From: Coturnix japonica
Lineage: Eukaryota; Chordata; Aves; Galliformes; Phasianidae
DNA: 64,000 nucleotides
Reading direction: 5' to 3'
Assembly (NCBI RefSeq): GCF_001577835.2
Contig: NC_029518.1
Location: forward strand, 34,031,462 to 34,095,461
The notes beneath the pieces are model-generated. The model was not told the DNA's origin. It did no database searches and worked only from the letters and a program-made list of their open reading frames with translations. Each line of letters opens with the position of its first letter. Position 1 is the stretch's first letter. Below are positions 35,603-49,400 of this stretch, piece by piece. The position numbers and the translations under genes were made by a program.

Positions 35603-35990
35603 TGTATGGGAAATTGGTAATCACAGCCTGAACCTCTGATTAATCAGCTGAGGCAAGTGTTGGGTCAGCTGTGGGAGCACAGGTGAGAGTAATTTAGCTG
35701 TGCTCCCAGAAGGGATGGAGCTTGACTCCACCTCCTCTAGACCTCATTTAAGGGCTGACCACCACTAAGGCAGCATCTCTTGGAGATCGCTCTCTGGTGG
35801 AGATTGCCTCAGCATTTCCTAGCAGACTGAAGGCTTCCATATGGGTGAGTTTTTTCTTGTAAATAACCTTTTGGATATTTATTACCATCTTTTCATTATT
35901 GTCACTGTACAACACTGCTGTAATAATTACAGCATGTGAAGCTCCACCTACCAATACTTTCAGATGGACAAAGGGATGCTGAGACAAAGC
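35603..35990 (+). repeat. LTR-like interspersed repeat, copy B
   Basis: This is the longer and better preserved of the two related copies (see 34,418-34,700). It starts TGTATGGGAA and holds a perfect 10 bp stem (GGGAGCACAG at 35,673-35,682 with CTGTGCTCCC at 35,698-35,707). A TATA-like CATTTAAGGG follows at about 35,746-35,754, then TTGTAAATAACC further on. These suit a solo LTR of an avian endogenous retrovirus, but the family and exact ends are unknown. A non-autonomous DNA element is the alternative. Confidence 0.5.
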
Positions 35991-38900
35991 ACTATCTCAC
36001 ATGCTTCTGTACTTCTCCATTTAAGCACCCTATCTACAACTTGACCATTAACAACCTGTCTAACCCTTGAGACCTGTTCAGTCCCAGTCTGCATCCACCT
36101 TCACCTAGAGGTCCAGTTAATTCTGGTTGTAGGTGCAACACATAACACACATGAAAGCTGTGCCTTCTGAATTTTGGAAGACTTTGATCCTGTTTTTACA
36201 GCATATACATTTTCTTTTTCTCTCTGCATTTTAACGTGTGGCAGAGAGGTTGGAGAAGTTTTTCTGGTTCTTTGCTAATGCCAGTGCTCCTGTGTGCTTT
36301 CACCATAATATGGAAACATGGATTTCTAGTGGCCTGAAAGAGACAGAATACAACTCTTAGGAGTCAGTGGTAGATCTCATGTTTACTGAGGCAGTCTGGA
36401 TGATGATTTAAAGTGCTGTTCACACAGAAGTCATGCACTAAAGTCATTCATTTTAAAGGTTGCATTCTCCTAACACATAACAGGTGATGTACAGTGCCGA
36501 AAGTTGTATGTCACCAGACTTTCCTCTTTTGCAGCAGTGTGTATAGCATTTTAGCTCCAGCACACAACCCTCATCACACAATGAGCTTCCCTACACTGTG
36601 CTCTAGCTGTGTTTGCTCTCGTAAGAAGGCCATTACTGGCACATCTGTACCTTTGATCCTTGCTGGTCCCTCTGGTGCGAGTTCCCTCTGTCTTGTGTGA
36701 AACTTCAGGATCAACTGTCTTGTGTCTCTAAGGTTTAGCAGTTAAAATAGCATGGCTCTTCAGAATCTCTGGGTGGTTCAGCATATAAGGCTTTCCACCT
36801 GGGGTTGATAGCAGAAGGCAAACAGAATGACTCACAGTTCACCAACCTCTGTTTTCTGCAGAATCAAAATCAAGTAAAATACAGTGAGTGGCTTCCTGTT
36901 TAACTGATAATCAGAGAGGAAGAATTGTGTCCATTACTTTTGCAGGGCTTAAAGGTACCATTTACAGTTTAAAGTCTTCACATCTAATCTACAGCCTATC
37001 TAAAGTCTTGATTAAGTCTTGTGGTCACACTTTTCCACTCGTTGTCTGTTTTTTCCTTACACTATAACAGTATTGTAATCTCCAGGAGAGAACCTTTGCA
37101 GTCATGCAGCTCTGGAGCAGGTGCTTTATTTATTGCTTCAGTCATTGGAAACTGCACTGTGATTGGTTTTGGGACCAAAATGCTAAAACAATGATTTTAT
37201 TTTCAGAAAAAAAGAACATATTATTTTGTCCAAGCAAGGAAAAAAAAAATCAAAGATCTCATTGTGCCTGACTTTGTTTCTCATTCAGTCTGCCTTTCTT
37301 AGTTTGGTTTAATTTTGTTTCTGCTTGAATGTTTTTTTGTTTCATTCACAGATGCTTATCATTTGGTGTATTATAAGGTCTCTACTAATGTTTTTCTGTA
37401 AGATAGGCAGAAAGGCATTCACAGTGCTGCATTCAAAGTGCTGCTTGTCGCCTTGGCCCAGGACACATCGTGAGGACATGGGAGGATCTTTGGGGTCCTA
37501 AATAACTGTTACTCTGTTCCTATGAATAGAATAGTAAAACCTGGAAAAGAGGACTCCAGGTATCTTAAGATGGTATGCAGCCACATCTTGCTTCCCATAT
37601 TTTACTTTTTCTTTTCAAAACTTTTTTGATTCACAGTATCTTGGGCTGTGGAGAAAAAAGATTGACTTTATTGCCTCAGTCTTGTTACATTCTCCTGCAG
37701 AGTGTGAGGCACTATGCTTAGAGGCAACTTTGATATCCTTAGAATTCCTTCTGCTTGGAATCAGCTGAGGTCAGGAGGTCTTGGTGTGACTGAGTGGGTT
37801 GTTCATGTCTGAGACGCGATGTCCTGGATCTGCCATGCACCATTTCCAGAGCCAGCTTCAGTAAAGGTATGGGTCTGAGCAGGATCAGCAGGATCATGGT
37901 CTTGAATGCAAATGCCTCTGGGGCCATTCTCTCTCTTACTGAAAGCTCCTTTCTGGGATGAGATGCCTCATGTTGTCCTGTTTGTGGTTGTTGTTAAATG
38001 CTTAGGTGAAACTCAGAGCCAGTCTAGAGGGCCAGTGCTGGGTGAGACACTGGTTTATCTTGGTCACCTCTATTGTGAATAAATATTGCTTTTTTATCAC
38101 GAACAAATACATATTTCCCCTCCTTATTTTAAAGAAATAATCCATTTTTTAAAAACTTCTCATACCAGTTAGTGTGTAGTGGTTTCTTTTGACTCCAAAG
38201 ATACCTCTTCTGGACAGGCTTGGAGCTGGACACAAACATGTTTATAAAACAAACTATTAGGTTTGCTGAGTTTGTGGCACAAGTATGGTAGCAACAGAGG
38301 TAATTCCAGCAGAAGACTTGTTGTAACCAGAGTTCTTCATAACAGAAAGTAGCTTATGAAGCATTTTTGGATCAGCTTCTTTCCTTTTAGGATAAAACAT
38401 ACGCCTTCTTGCTCATCAGTAACAAAACCAATGAGAGTGGAGATGAGTGTCATGATCAATGGATATTTCATATCATACCAGTGAAGTTGTCTGGTGTTGT
38501 TGCCTACTGAGCAACAGCAGGTAGAAGAGATCAAAGCTAAACAGTAGTGCAGATGTATTATTAGACAAAGATGCTAAGTTTGTCAAGAACAGAAAGGATG
38601 ACAGTGCTCACAGCTATCTCTGTTCTCTGTTTGGAATACACTCAGGTCTTATACTTTCATTCCAGAAATAATTAGGAAATTCTTTTTGTATAAAACTGTT
38701 ACTCTAAGGTTTCTAGCCTGTGGAATGATTAATTTCCAACTGAGATGGCAAGTAGAAAAAAGATTGGCAAGCTCTCTGAATCTCTGAAATTAGTACGTAA
38801 CACATTTGATAATATCAGGGGAAAGTTTCACCAGCTCACTTGCAGAAGCTGGAGTGTCTAACTTCTGGGACAAAAGAACTATTCTTTAGAATACCAGAAC

Positions 38901-41900
38901 ATCATCCTTTCTGTCTTCTCTTTGACCAATGAAGAGAGAATGGAAATGACATCTCTGTGGAAGTTAGTCCAGTGGTCAAGGCTGTGATTTTTGGAAGTCC
39001 TTTGCCATTCAAATGTGTTTACTGAATTCCAGCCCTACTCGTTAACTAGAGGTGATTGGAGTAATTGTGACACACCAGCTGTATGGTCTTGTCTGAAGAG
39101 CTGGGATTTCAGAATCATTCAGTGGTTTAGTTTCAGTTACTACTAAGATATGACATGAAAAAAATCTATGTAGCTCTCAGGGACCTATGACAGCATTTGA
39201 TCCTCTGCAGCAGTAGTGGCAAAAGAACTGATGTCTTAAGACAAGGAAACTGAAGTCCGTATTATTATTGGTTATGGTTTCACTGAGAGTCAGGGGGAAA
39301 GGAGTAGTTTAAAAATGTTTTATTTTACATTTAATTTTTAACTAAGTAACTGGAGCCTGAGATAGAATGTGCCCACATGTGTGTATTGACTATGTGTGGA
39401 AAAGTTGCCAACACTTTCATTCCCTTGAAATCAATATTGTGTCTCTCCTTGTCTTTAGTGGGAACAGTGGCCAAAAATGCAAATCCCATCTGAAAATTAC
39501 AAAAGGAACAAAGAATTGCAGTATGCAGTAAAACCTGACGTGGCTGTGATTCAGAAAAGCACTTGGTGCCCTCCAGGGAAGTAAATCACATAAAAGCAAA
39601 GGATGTTCTCAATGTTTTAAACCCTCTCAGGAAAACCAATCACTGCTCTGATGGTGTAGGATTATGTATTTTATACCATCATGGAATTTTTCCACCTTTG
39701 AGATTTTTGTGTTTAATCACAGAAAAAAATAGTGCTTCCTCTTTCTTAAAAACACATGTGCCTTTGTTTCCACAGCTGATCACTGAACCTCCCCTCCCCC
39801 CCACAGAAAGCAACAGCTGTTGTGAATGTCTAATCAGATTGCCCAGCTAATTAGTAATTTTAAATGGACTTGGATGCTTTTTCTGCCTCTCTGCCTTGTG
39901 ATTTCAGTGTCAATGACTTAATGAAGTCCTAATGAGGAAAGATTTTACATAAATTTGGGGGTAAGGGTGTTCTTTTATATTCCCAGCAGAGCTTAAAATT
40001 AATGTGTGCCATACTTAGAGGCATAGCTTCATTTAACTCATCTCGATCTGCCCACACTTCACTGAAACAAATAACTCTTCTCACTCAATGTGTCCCATTG
40101 TATTAAATGTGCCGAAGCAATTTAAAACTGGCAGATTCTGTGGGCGTGCAGAGTTGTTATCAGACTCTGCTAGTGAGACATTCCTCCAAGCAGTATCATT
40201 AGTTTGAAGCAACACATAAAGCGGTCTCACTTGCCCTTTCAGAAGCGTTTTCCAAGCCTTATTTCCTTGCAAATAAGCATTGAAAATGCATTTTTCCCTT
40301 GTTCCTTGTTTGTTGTTTTTTTGTTTTCTGTAGGGCACTGTTTTACTCATGGTGTGGTCACAGCTAATAGGGGGGTAACTGGCATCTGTAAGGGTTGTTT
40401 ATAAGCAGCTGGGAATCATTGCATTTTAAAACCATTTCTCAGGATTGTTTCTCATCATTAATTTTGAAATCATAGTGATTTATTTTATTTTTCAAAGGTT
40501 TCCCCCCAAAACCATGTTGGGTTTATTTATTTGTTTGTTAAGAACGTGATTTTTGACAGAAAAGCATTACGTTAAAAAAGTGGAGGTTGACATCTCCAAG
40601 CTTTCCTCTGATCACCTCTGCCAACCAGTGCTGGCGAGTAGGAAAACAGATTCCAGAGGAAAAGAGCTTGCATATTTTGAAAGCACAACTAAGTATTGAA
40701 CAGGTTGAAATGTAGGAACCAGATGTCTTCAAGGCTTTGCAGCTTTTAAGAAAATGTATGTTGATGGTTTTTACTTTTAGAAAATGGGCACGTCATCAGC
40801 TGTCTTTCTGGTGGAAAAGTTCTGCTGTATTGTGTGTAATGCCGGCAGGCCTCAGAATGCAGAGAATGATTCAGCTTACATCTGCTGGGGGGATGAAGAT
40901 TGTTTAAGCTTCTCTGTATAAATATCAGGACCTCATCAGCCATGAATCAGTCTCCCTATAGAAAATAATGACATTTGCTTGAAAAACCTCAGTGTTTCTG
41001 TAAATACTAAATATTCATTTATCTTTTAGCTTTCTGTTTTTTGAGACTTCAGGGCTTTCATTTTCCTTGCTTTGATCTGTGACTTTGAGGATATGAGTAA
41101 TTCTTAAAAGGGAAGTGAAGTTTCTTCATTGACCGCATGAATGCAAGAGCTGGGCTTTTATGAAAGATAGTTCAGTACTATGAAATTAATGATGAACCCA
41201 CCTGAACTGGCTTAACTGAGAGGACAGCTTTAGAGCATGCAAGGAGCCAGAATGGATGGAGCAAAGGGAATCTGAATGATTCCTAGCTCTGGAGTCACGC
41301 TGAACATTCGCATACTGCACTCAGAGTTCATCTTAATTGTTCCTTTTTCTCACAGACACTAAGCAAATGCTTTCCTAAATGCATCCTTTTAAGCATAATT
41401 TGTTTGGGTACACTGATAGACAGAAATTTAGCTTATTTATATAAGGTGAAGCTATCTGATAATTTCTATCCGCTTACTGTCCTCTAAACTTGTTTTTGTG
41501 GTCTTTTAGATAAAGATTTGATTCTTCTGTGTCCCTCGCTTTAGTGATAAAGTTACACTTGCTGGAAATGTGCTCCTGGTTTAATAATGCTTAGTACAAA
41601 GGTACATGCACTTCTGACCTACATGCAGGGGTCAGAGTTGTGAGTCAGAGAGGGAAAGACCTTTCTTTCCTTTTGTAAGCAATGTCTCTACTGTTGGCAC
41701 TGCAAATGTTGGAACGGTTCCTCTGTGACTCAGTAGTTGAGAACTGCCAGTCTGTTAGCTAAGTTCTTTAGAATGGGCTTTGGTTAATCTTTATTCAAAT
41801 TTAACTTTCTCTTGGAAGATCTAGCTGTTTGTTTTCTGTCGTTGCTACATTTGTGGTTAGTGTCTTGAGATCTACATTAGGATAACAGGGAAATAAAGAA

Positions 41901-43414
41901 TGGCATTAGTATGGATTTTCATTTGGCATCAGCTAGCCATATCATGACTGCAGCAACAGCTGAAACAGCCAGATGCGTACACGTATGCGTGTGGTTCCTC
42001 AACCACATCAGTTTTTGCACAATAAATCCATTAGTGCTGATTGCATCCCTTTCTCTAAATGGCCCTGCTTTTTCAGTTCATTTTGCTACCTCTAAATGTA
42101 ATTCAACAAATGGCCTTCAGTGAAAACTGAAAGGGAAGGACATGAGTGTATTATATAATTTAATGCATTAGTCAGAAATTAGCAGATGAACTCGTTAAGG
42201 GTGAGTCATGACTTTACTGCCTGCATCATCTTGGTATAAAAAGGATTTCTGTGTGGTTTTTTTTTTTGCCTCCAACCTTATTTATTCTTTCCTGCTCTGT
42301 GTGTCAGATACCTTCTCTGTGCATGGCTGGGAAGGCACACAGAATGGAAGAGGCACCTGCTTTTGCTCTGGATACAGTATGCCTTTTTAATTGTACCTGC
42401 TCATTTTCCTACCTCATATTTTTGTTGTTTTTCTTTTTAAGCAAGTTGTAAACATGGTTTCAGCACAGGTTGTAGTTGAAGTCCACAGGAATGTGCTTGG
42501 TGCTTTCTGGCAGGTTGCACCATGGTGGCTCATGGCTCTGCAAAGCTCAGGCCTGGCTGCTAGAGCGGGAAGCAAGCATGACACCTCATCTCAGGGCAGG
42601 CTGCCCATGTGCTGCAAGTGTTCTCTTGAAGGGATAATTTCAGTTTCCAAATTATTTGTTGTTTTATGATGGTGTCTCACCTTGGTCTTGACATGAAGCC
42701 TGCAGTGTAAAACCCGAGCTGCTCTCACAGCAGTTCACACACTGCCTTGCTGTGTGGCAGCTGAAGCCAGCTGAGAGAAGGTGTGATTTCCTGCATGACC
42801 CAGACTACTGCATTTTTTTGAAGTGCTCGTGCCCTTCTCAGCACCCAAAGTTGCACATTGTGACTAAGGAGTTGCAACACCGCGCTGCCACCGGAAAGCA
42901 GAGGCCTTCCTTCCTCCTCACAGTCCTCCCAGTGCCCCAGTTACCTGCTGCTCCACTCCCAGCCCCCTCCTGCCCAGATGAGACATTTCTGGTGGCAGCA
43001 CAGGGTCAAAAGGAGCAATAGGCTCCTTCTCAGGGAAGAGGTTGTCAATTTCTTCTCAAGATTGCAGCCTTTGTGCTGTCTCTTCAAATATCCTCTAAAG
43101 CAAGATGCAAAGCAACTGCTTAATAGAGTAGATCCAACAGATCCTTCAAGGCCAGATCAGTGAGTCAGGCTCTTACTCAATGCCAGGGACATGCCTAGGA
43201 GTCTGTTCTTAAGGCACTTCACCCTCCAAGCAAGCAGTGCCATCAGAAATAATTGCAGTGATGCAGCTCCCTTTTCAAAACAAGCCAACATTTGTTAGCT
43301 CAATGAACACAAAAAGGCAGTGCCTTTTGATTAGAGGGCCTGGGCAAAATTCAGATCACATCTACAGGCATGTTTTGCTTTTCCTGAATACATCCTGCTG
43401 CTTTCTCACTCTGG
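35991..43414. other. Intergenic, no gene seen
   Basis: This is a long unique-looking stretch. Open frames are all under 100 codons and have no domain character. Some AT-rich parts (for example 38,060-38,160 and 40,440-40,530) are low complexity. I recognise no transposon, RNA gene or promoter. Confidence 0.6.
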
Positions 43415-43441
43415 CTCTCTCCTCTCTCTCTCTTTCTCTCT
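43415..43441. repeat. CT-rich simple repeat
   Basis: About 27 bases are nearly pure CT dinucleotides with a few interruptions. Confidence 0.8.
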
Positions 43442-46400
43442 GTGCTTTTTCTTACACATCTTTGCCTCCTATTCTCTGTCCTTTAAAATGTTAAGTTCCA
43501 GAATCACTACTCAGCTTCTGTTATCTCCACTACAGTGCTCTTCCCTCAGGAAAAGCCCATTCAACCATTTCACACCAGACTTCCCCTGGTACTTTCTGCA
43601 GCTGAGGGTAGTTGTTGACTATTGACCCACCTCTCTCCTCACCAGCAGCACATGGGACAAAAAAGAAGCACAAATGTAGATCAGAAAAGCAACATCCCAA
43701 ACCCCTCATTCCTCGTAGACCTTACACTGAGTTACAAAGGGACTGCCCAAGGACCCCTGAAATTTTGTAGAAAGCAATAAGTTAAATAGTTCTAATTCAT
43801 GTGTGCTAATGGAAAAACATTTCCGTAGTCTGCAACCGATCATTGCATCCTTGAAGTGCACACTCTAGTGTACTGAAATGATGTAACCTCTTGTGTCTAA
43901 ATGCTCTTCAGTGTCTTTGTGAGGGTGTTGTGAAAAAGGTGGTCCTGTTCGTGGCTAGCCAAGCCAGCAATGTGACTAGGAGAATTGTTAATGATGTATT
44001 TTACTGAGAGAGCATTTGGAACAGTTAGTAAAGTGATGCATGAAACCCCATGTGTATAAAGACAGGTCCCAGACAGTAGTGGGCAGCAGTGGAGAAGTAC
44101 CACAGACAGCATGCAGGACCTCCTGGCTCACCACACAGTGACATGGGTAGGAGAGTATTGCTTGGGGTGATTCCTTCCTTCAGTGTCATTTAAGGATGAA
44201 ATTCCTTCCAGTTTTGGCACATTTGATTTCCTCCTTTTCTGACAGCATCTGTGGTGACAGCAACAGCATGTGCCAAGAGTCCTTGACTCTGGGACATTTG
44301 AGTCCACATGTGGCTGTGTTGAGTGGAAACTTATGCTATGCAAACATTAAATCCTATTGACTACAGGCAAAGAAGAGAACTGGTTTGCTCTGCAATGTGG
44401 CCTTATGGCATGTAGTCATTATCTCCATTTCAGCCCCACCTCTGTAGTAGACAGCTGCTTGAGTTATACTTACCAGATAAACGCTGGTGGCTGCACATTA
44501 ATACCCTCTCTGCCTTTGCAGCAGTGAGACAGGTCAGTTCCCCATAGACAACCCCAGAATGCATGCTGTGTTTGTGTCAGCCAGCAGCATTATTTGTGCA
44601 AATGTGGGTTCCACCTTAGCTGGTCTGAGGGAGAGAGTGAGCCTGAGAGACCTCTGAAGAAGCACTGTGGGCATCCTCTTCTAGAGCAAGGAAGGACAGC
44701 TGCAGGCTCCCATCCTGGTGCAGGTTTGCAGGCTGCTGACATTCTGGGCTCAGAGAGCCTTCATATCTCTGAACAGCTCAGCCTGGTGCTGCAGGCTGCC
44801 AGGAGCCAGAGGTACAAACACATGAGCAACAGTCCTGTGGGGTCTTCTCCATTTCCTGGAGAGATATGCATGCTCTCCTTATAGAATAATTGTGGAGCAT
44901 GGCAGGGTTACTGAAAATAGTTCACACTCTCTTTGTTTAAAAAAAAATGTGTTTTCAGAGCCTCTTTCTTTTCGTGTTCTGAAGGAGGGTTACTTGGCTT
45001 CCCAAGTATATTTTTAAAACATCTACTGTGGCCATCTATAGGATTTATATAAATAACTTCTGTAGAAAAAAAAAATGTTTGAAAGGAATTACTAATAACG
45101 TTGAAATCATCATCTTAAAAGGTATCTGTCTCTTCCTCTCTCTGGTTTTATAAACAGCTGGGTATATGCTGGGTAGCTCCTTTTTGCATTAAGACTTGCT
45201 GCTGCTTGGCTCTCTGCAACTTTTCATTGCTTAACTCCTTTTGATCATTAGGAGCTCTTCTGTTTATTACATCTGTATCTGTTTAATGAGGCAGTTCCAC
45301 TGGGTGTTGTTAAATCTGCCTCTCTTCAGCAGTACTGCTTGGCTTCTCTTGTCTGTGCATTTGAATTTAGGGAATGTGAAGAGAAATCACTCACATCTCA
45401 GATGAAGGTGTAGTCCACAGTCAGTGTTACAGCTTTTGATAGTGCAGGAAAGAGTACCAAAGGCTGAGCCCAAACCACTTCTTCCATATGTGAGCCCATT
45501 TGGTTGGACTCAGTGTAAGTGGGTGACCATCCTCGGCACTGAATGTGCTAGAGGCTTGGCACAGCCCCAGGGACCTGCTAACACTGCTGCAGCTCCTGCT
45601 GAGAGCTCTGGCCTGAGGGGTGTGCACAGACATCATAAGCAGTCTGAGAAGAGCTGGCACAGGAGTGCCAACCTCTTTGAAAGATGCTGATGTTTGAAGA
45701 GTATCGGAGCAACTAAAGGACACAATAGGAGTCCTGCTCTGCCACGGCATCACAGCTATTTTTCTGCCTCTTGTGCTCCCTTTGGCCTGTTAGCCTGATT
45801 ATAGTCTGTCACGCACACAGCTGTTATGGAAATGCATATGTAAATATGCACAGAAATAAATACACCAGCTTTGATAAATGCACCTCTGCTCAATGATCCT
45901 AACTATTCTAAATCACTATAGATATTAAGAGCAGGGATAATAAGCAGAACTTTATCCATTTGTGTGTATAGCAGATGTCAGAAAATCGATGGTTTTTGCC
46001 CTGATAGCAGTCTCTATAGCATATGCTAACCAAGTGGATTAACACATTGACTCTGCTGTGGAGATGGAGTAAAGGAGGGGGTTTTGTTGGGATGTTTACT
46101 TTTGAAAATGAGAATTTAATCCTTAAACAAAACAGAGAAGGCCTTGAATTTAATTGATATCTCTTCTGAAGCTGGACTAGTACTATGGTGGAACTATGCT
46201 GAAACAGCTGAGCTTCTGTGGGCATTACTTGGAGTGGAAAGTACCAAATACTTTCCAAAAGTTACTTGACACATAGCAAGCAGAAGCCTCTAACAGGTTG
46301 TCATTTACTTTTCTTTCATTTGCTTGCTCACCACACTGTTTCATGGAGCATAGTGCTTACTTATACCAAGGCCTCTGCACCCCTTCAGCACTAAGGTTGG

Positions 46401-49400
46401 GTGATGACATTTCATTCTGACTGAGGATGCTCCTGGGTAGTGTCTGCAAAGCTCAGATTACTCTCTGTCTCTCTGAGGCTGAAGCCAAACCAGCACATAC
46501 TGATCCTTTGCTGGAGGCTGCCGAGTAAAGATTCTGGCAGAAGTGCCTGGCGAGAACTTAGAAATAAAACCTGATTAAAGGAAGAAAGAGGAAAAAGAGA
46601 GCAAGCAAATCTAATTGACTACAATACTGTAATTAGTCCCTGGTATTCATAGGTTCCTTTTAGATAATTGTATCCTTCCACAAGAACAGACACGAGGCTT
46701 ATGATATCTGATGCTCAGGACAAGCTGGAAAGTTCAGAAACTGACTCCAAGGCCTTATGCCCACTGGAGCCTGACTAGCTCCTTGTGTCTGTGTTATCTT
46801 TACTTGATTCACAGCTCAGATTACAGCTCCAAAAGAGACCACATAATGTGATAAAATAGTAATTTACCTATATCAAACATTTGCATCTTTTGTGCCTCAT
46901 ATCTCTCTGGGTGAATCAGCACAGCTTGGCTTAAACGAAAACTGAAAGAAACTTAAATCTTTTGCCTATTCAGGGTCTGTCTTTGCTCATGCAGACCCTA
47001 TGTCTGTTTTCCTTTCATTTTCCATCAACATTTGCAAAAGGGATTTCTTTTACTCACATTTCAGGAATCTTTTTTTCGTAGATATGTTTTAGATAAACTC
47101 ACTAGCAGTCAAATGAATAGCAGAAGAAATGCATGATTTAACTGATGAGTCACATGTAACAAATAATGAATTATGGATGGCAGAACTCAAAAGAGAAGTC
47201 ACAAGGCCTATGCAGCATTTAAATCCTGTTTACAACTCCAAATGAAAGTGCTTAGATTCAGATCTTTATACATTTGCCTACATGCAGGCAGTATTTCAGT
47301 TTCCCAGGAGCCAGAATGGGATGCCACCAGTTTCCCTTTGGCAGTTCCTGCTCTGTGTTCCTTCTTATCCAGCCTATTAAAAAGAGAGAGTGAGACAGAA
47401 AAACAGGAAGCCACAGGAGACACAGAATCGATAAATGTTCTTTAGCTGAAATGTAGAGAAGATGGAGAAGAGCTGCCACTGGCCAACCCGCACTGCAGGG
47501 AGATCACCAGAGCTGCCAGGCTTTGCTGCAGCTGCTCACAGGCAGCACAGTGCTCCGTGGGCTCAGGGAGGCACTCGAGGGACTCCATTTATACCGTGAT
47601 TCTTGTGGTTAAGTACTAGGATCTGCTTTCCAAAAGCCTGTTTGGTATTTCTCATGATCTTAACAAGTGTTACAATCACGCATCTGAAATTTGTGTGTGG
47701 GCACAGGCAGACGAAACAAGAATCACGCTTTGATTAGTTGAAGAAGAGTCTGGAGCTTGGAATAAAAGTATCACCACAGAACGAGCTCTGTCTTGGCCTT
47801 GGGAACTGGGCTATATCTTAGTATATATTGCAACCAGTTAAGATATTGCTTGCACCTCCTGGCACAGAAATTGGTGTGATACTGATCTAATGCTGCTGCT
47901 CTTCAGGGCTGTGCTGACTGACATCTGCTTTGCACTGAACAACCTCTGTCTCCCTGTCAGTAGCAGCAGAACCACCTGATGAAGGGACTGCATTTAAGCA
48001 ACAGCAGTGTGAGGGGGTGCAGATGAGATGCTCACATTGGGCCATGTACATGGCTACCTCCTCAGCCAACCTTTTCGCCATCTGTCTGACATAGTCTAGG
48101 AACACAGTTCTAGGCAGCTTCACTTTCTCTTCTTCCATTTGTTCTTTTGTTTATTTTTTATTTTCTATCCACAGCCTTTGCTTCCCACAGTCCTTCCTTT
48201 CCTTCCCTGGGTAAAATGGTGATGCTCTGTTGCTTCCTCTCTCTTCCTCCTTTTCACCAGTGGATCTGTTTGCAGTGCAGGCCCCTTAGGGCAAAGGCTC
48301 TCTTAAATGGAGTTTCTGAGGTGCCCACTACACAAGGGTCTCAATGTAATCTGGACCCTCTTTGTGTTTATCCTTGTATGTGAACAGCAGTGCCCTTCTT
48401 CCCATATGGATGCAATAAGGTGAGTCTGGCTGTTGCAGATGCTGTTTCTAAAGGTCCAGCTGAAATCAGATCTTACATGTGAGAGATGGCAGGTGATGAG
48501 CGCCTCTTTCAGACTCAGCTCTGTGACAGCTTCCTTGAACCTCCACCCCTCTCCTTAACCCTACCAGTTTAACACTGTGCTCCTCCATGCCATGCCTCCC
48601 ACAGCTAGTGGAGCAAAGCTGTGCTTGTCTCCTTGCCCAAGCTGAGCAGCAGCCCCAGGCACCACCTCCTCATGCTCCCAGGGCTGGTGAATCAGAAGCA
48701 TTGGAAAGCCACTCTGTATCTCACCATGAGCAGTGCTGTCCCAGGCTGGTGACCTTCTGCTGGGGCTGATGAGCTGCTGCTCCCCTGCCTGGAGTAAGGA
48801 AGCTCCCTGCCTCTTCCAGCAGCACAGGCTGGCCCAGCCTGTTGGAGCAGTGCTTTTGAGGCACTGTCTACAGGGTTTTGGGGCTCGGTGAATCTTCCCC
48901 AGCTTGCCTTGGGATTCTGGTGTCAGGCAGTGCTGAGGTAGCTCAGTGACTCTCCTGGGATGAAGCAGGTACTGAGCAGCACAGAAAGGTGAAGGGAGGG
49001 GCCTTCATTTTCCCCATTATTGCTCTTGATAATGTGCTGAGACCTGGGGTTCTAACAGTAATGGCCAGCTGACCCATTCCCATTTGGAGACAAATGTGTC
49101 TCTGAGAAATGCACGTGTCAGTCGCTGACAGAAAGAAACAGAGGCTAACTGTTCCTCTGCTATGCAGAATGATTTCTTATGGAAAATAATGCAGTTATAA
49201 TGAGCTTGATTTATTACCTCTCTTTAGAAAATCACACACCTTCAGAGATAATGATCTTTAAATTTTAATTCCACTTCTAAGTGAATAGGTTTGACCTGTT
49301 TTGCTAAAAATAGTAATCCTGCTCCTGAATACCATCTGCCCATTCAGACCATTCGTGTAGCAAATTCAAGGCTGGAGCTTACAGCTTTAACTATCACATG

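Noticed and set aside
34418-35990. A complete endogenous retrovirus bounded by the two LTR-like repeats
   Set aside because: The 0.8 kb between them shows no viral gene that I can recognise and the copies are well diverged. Only repeats are claimed.
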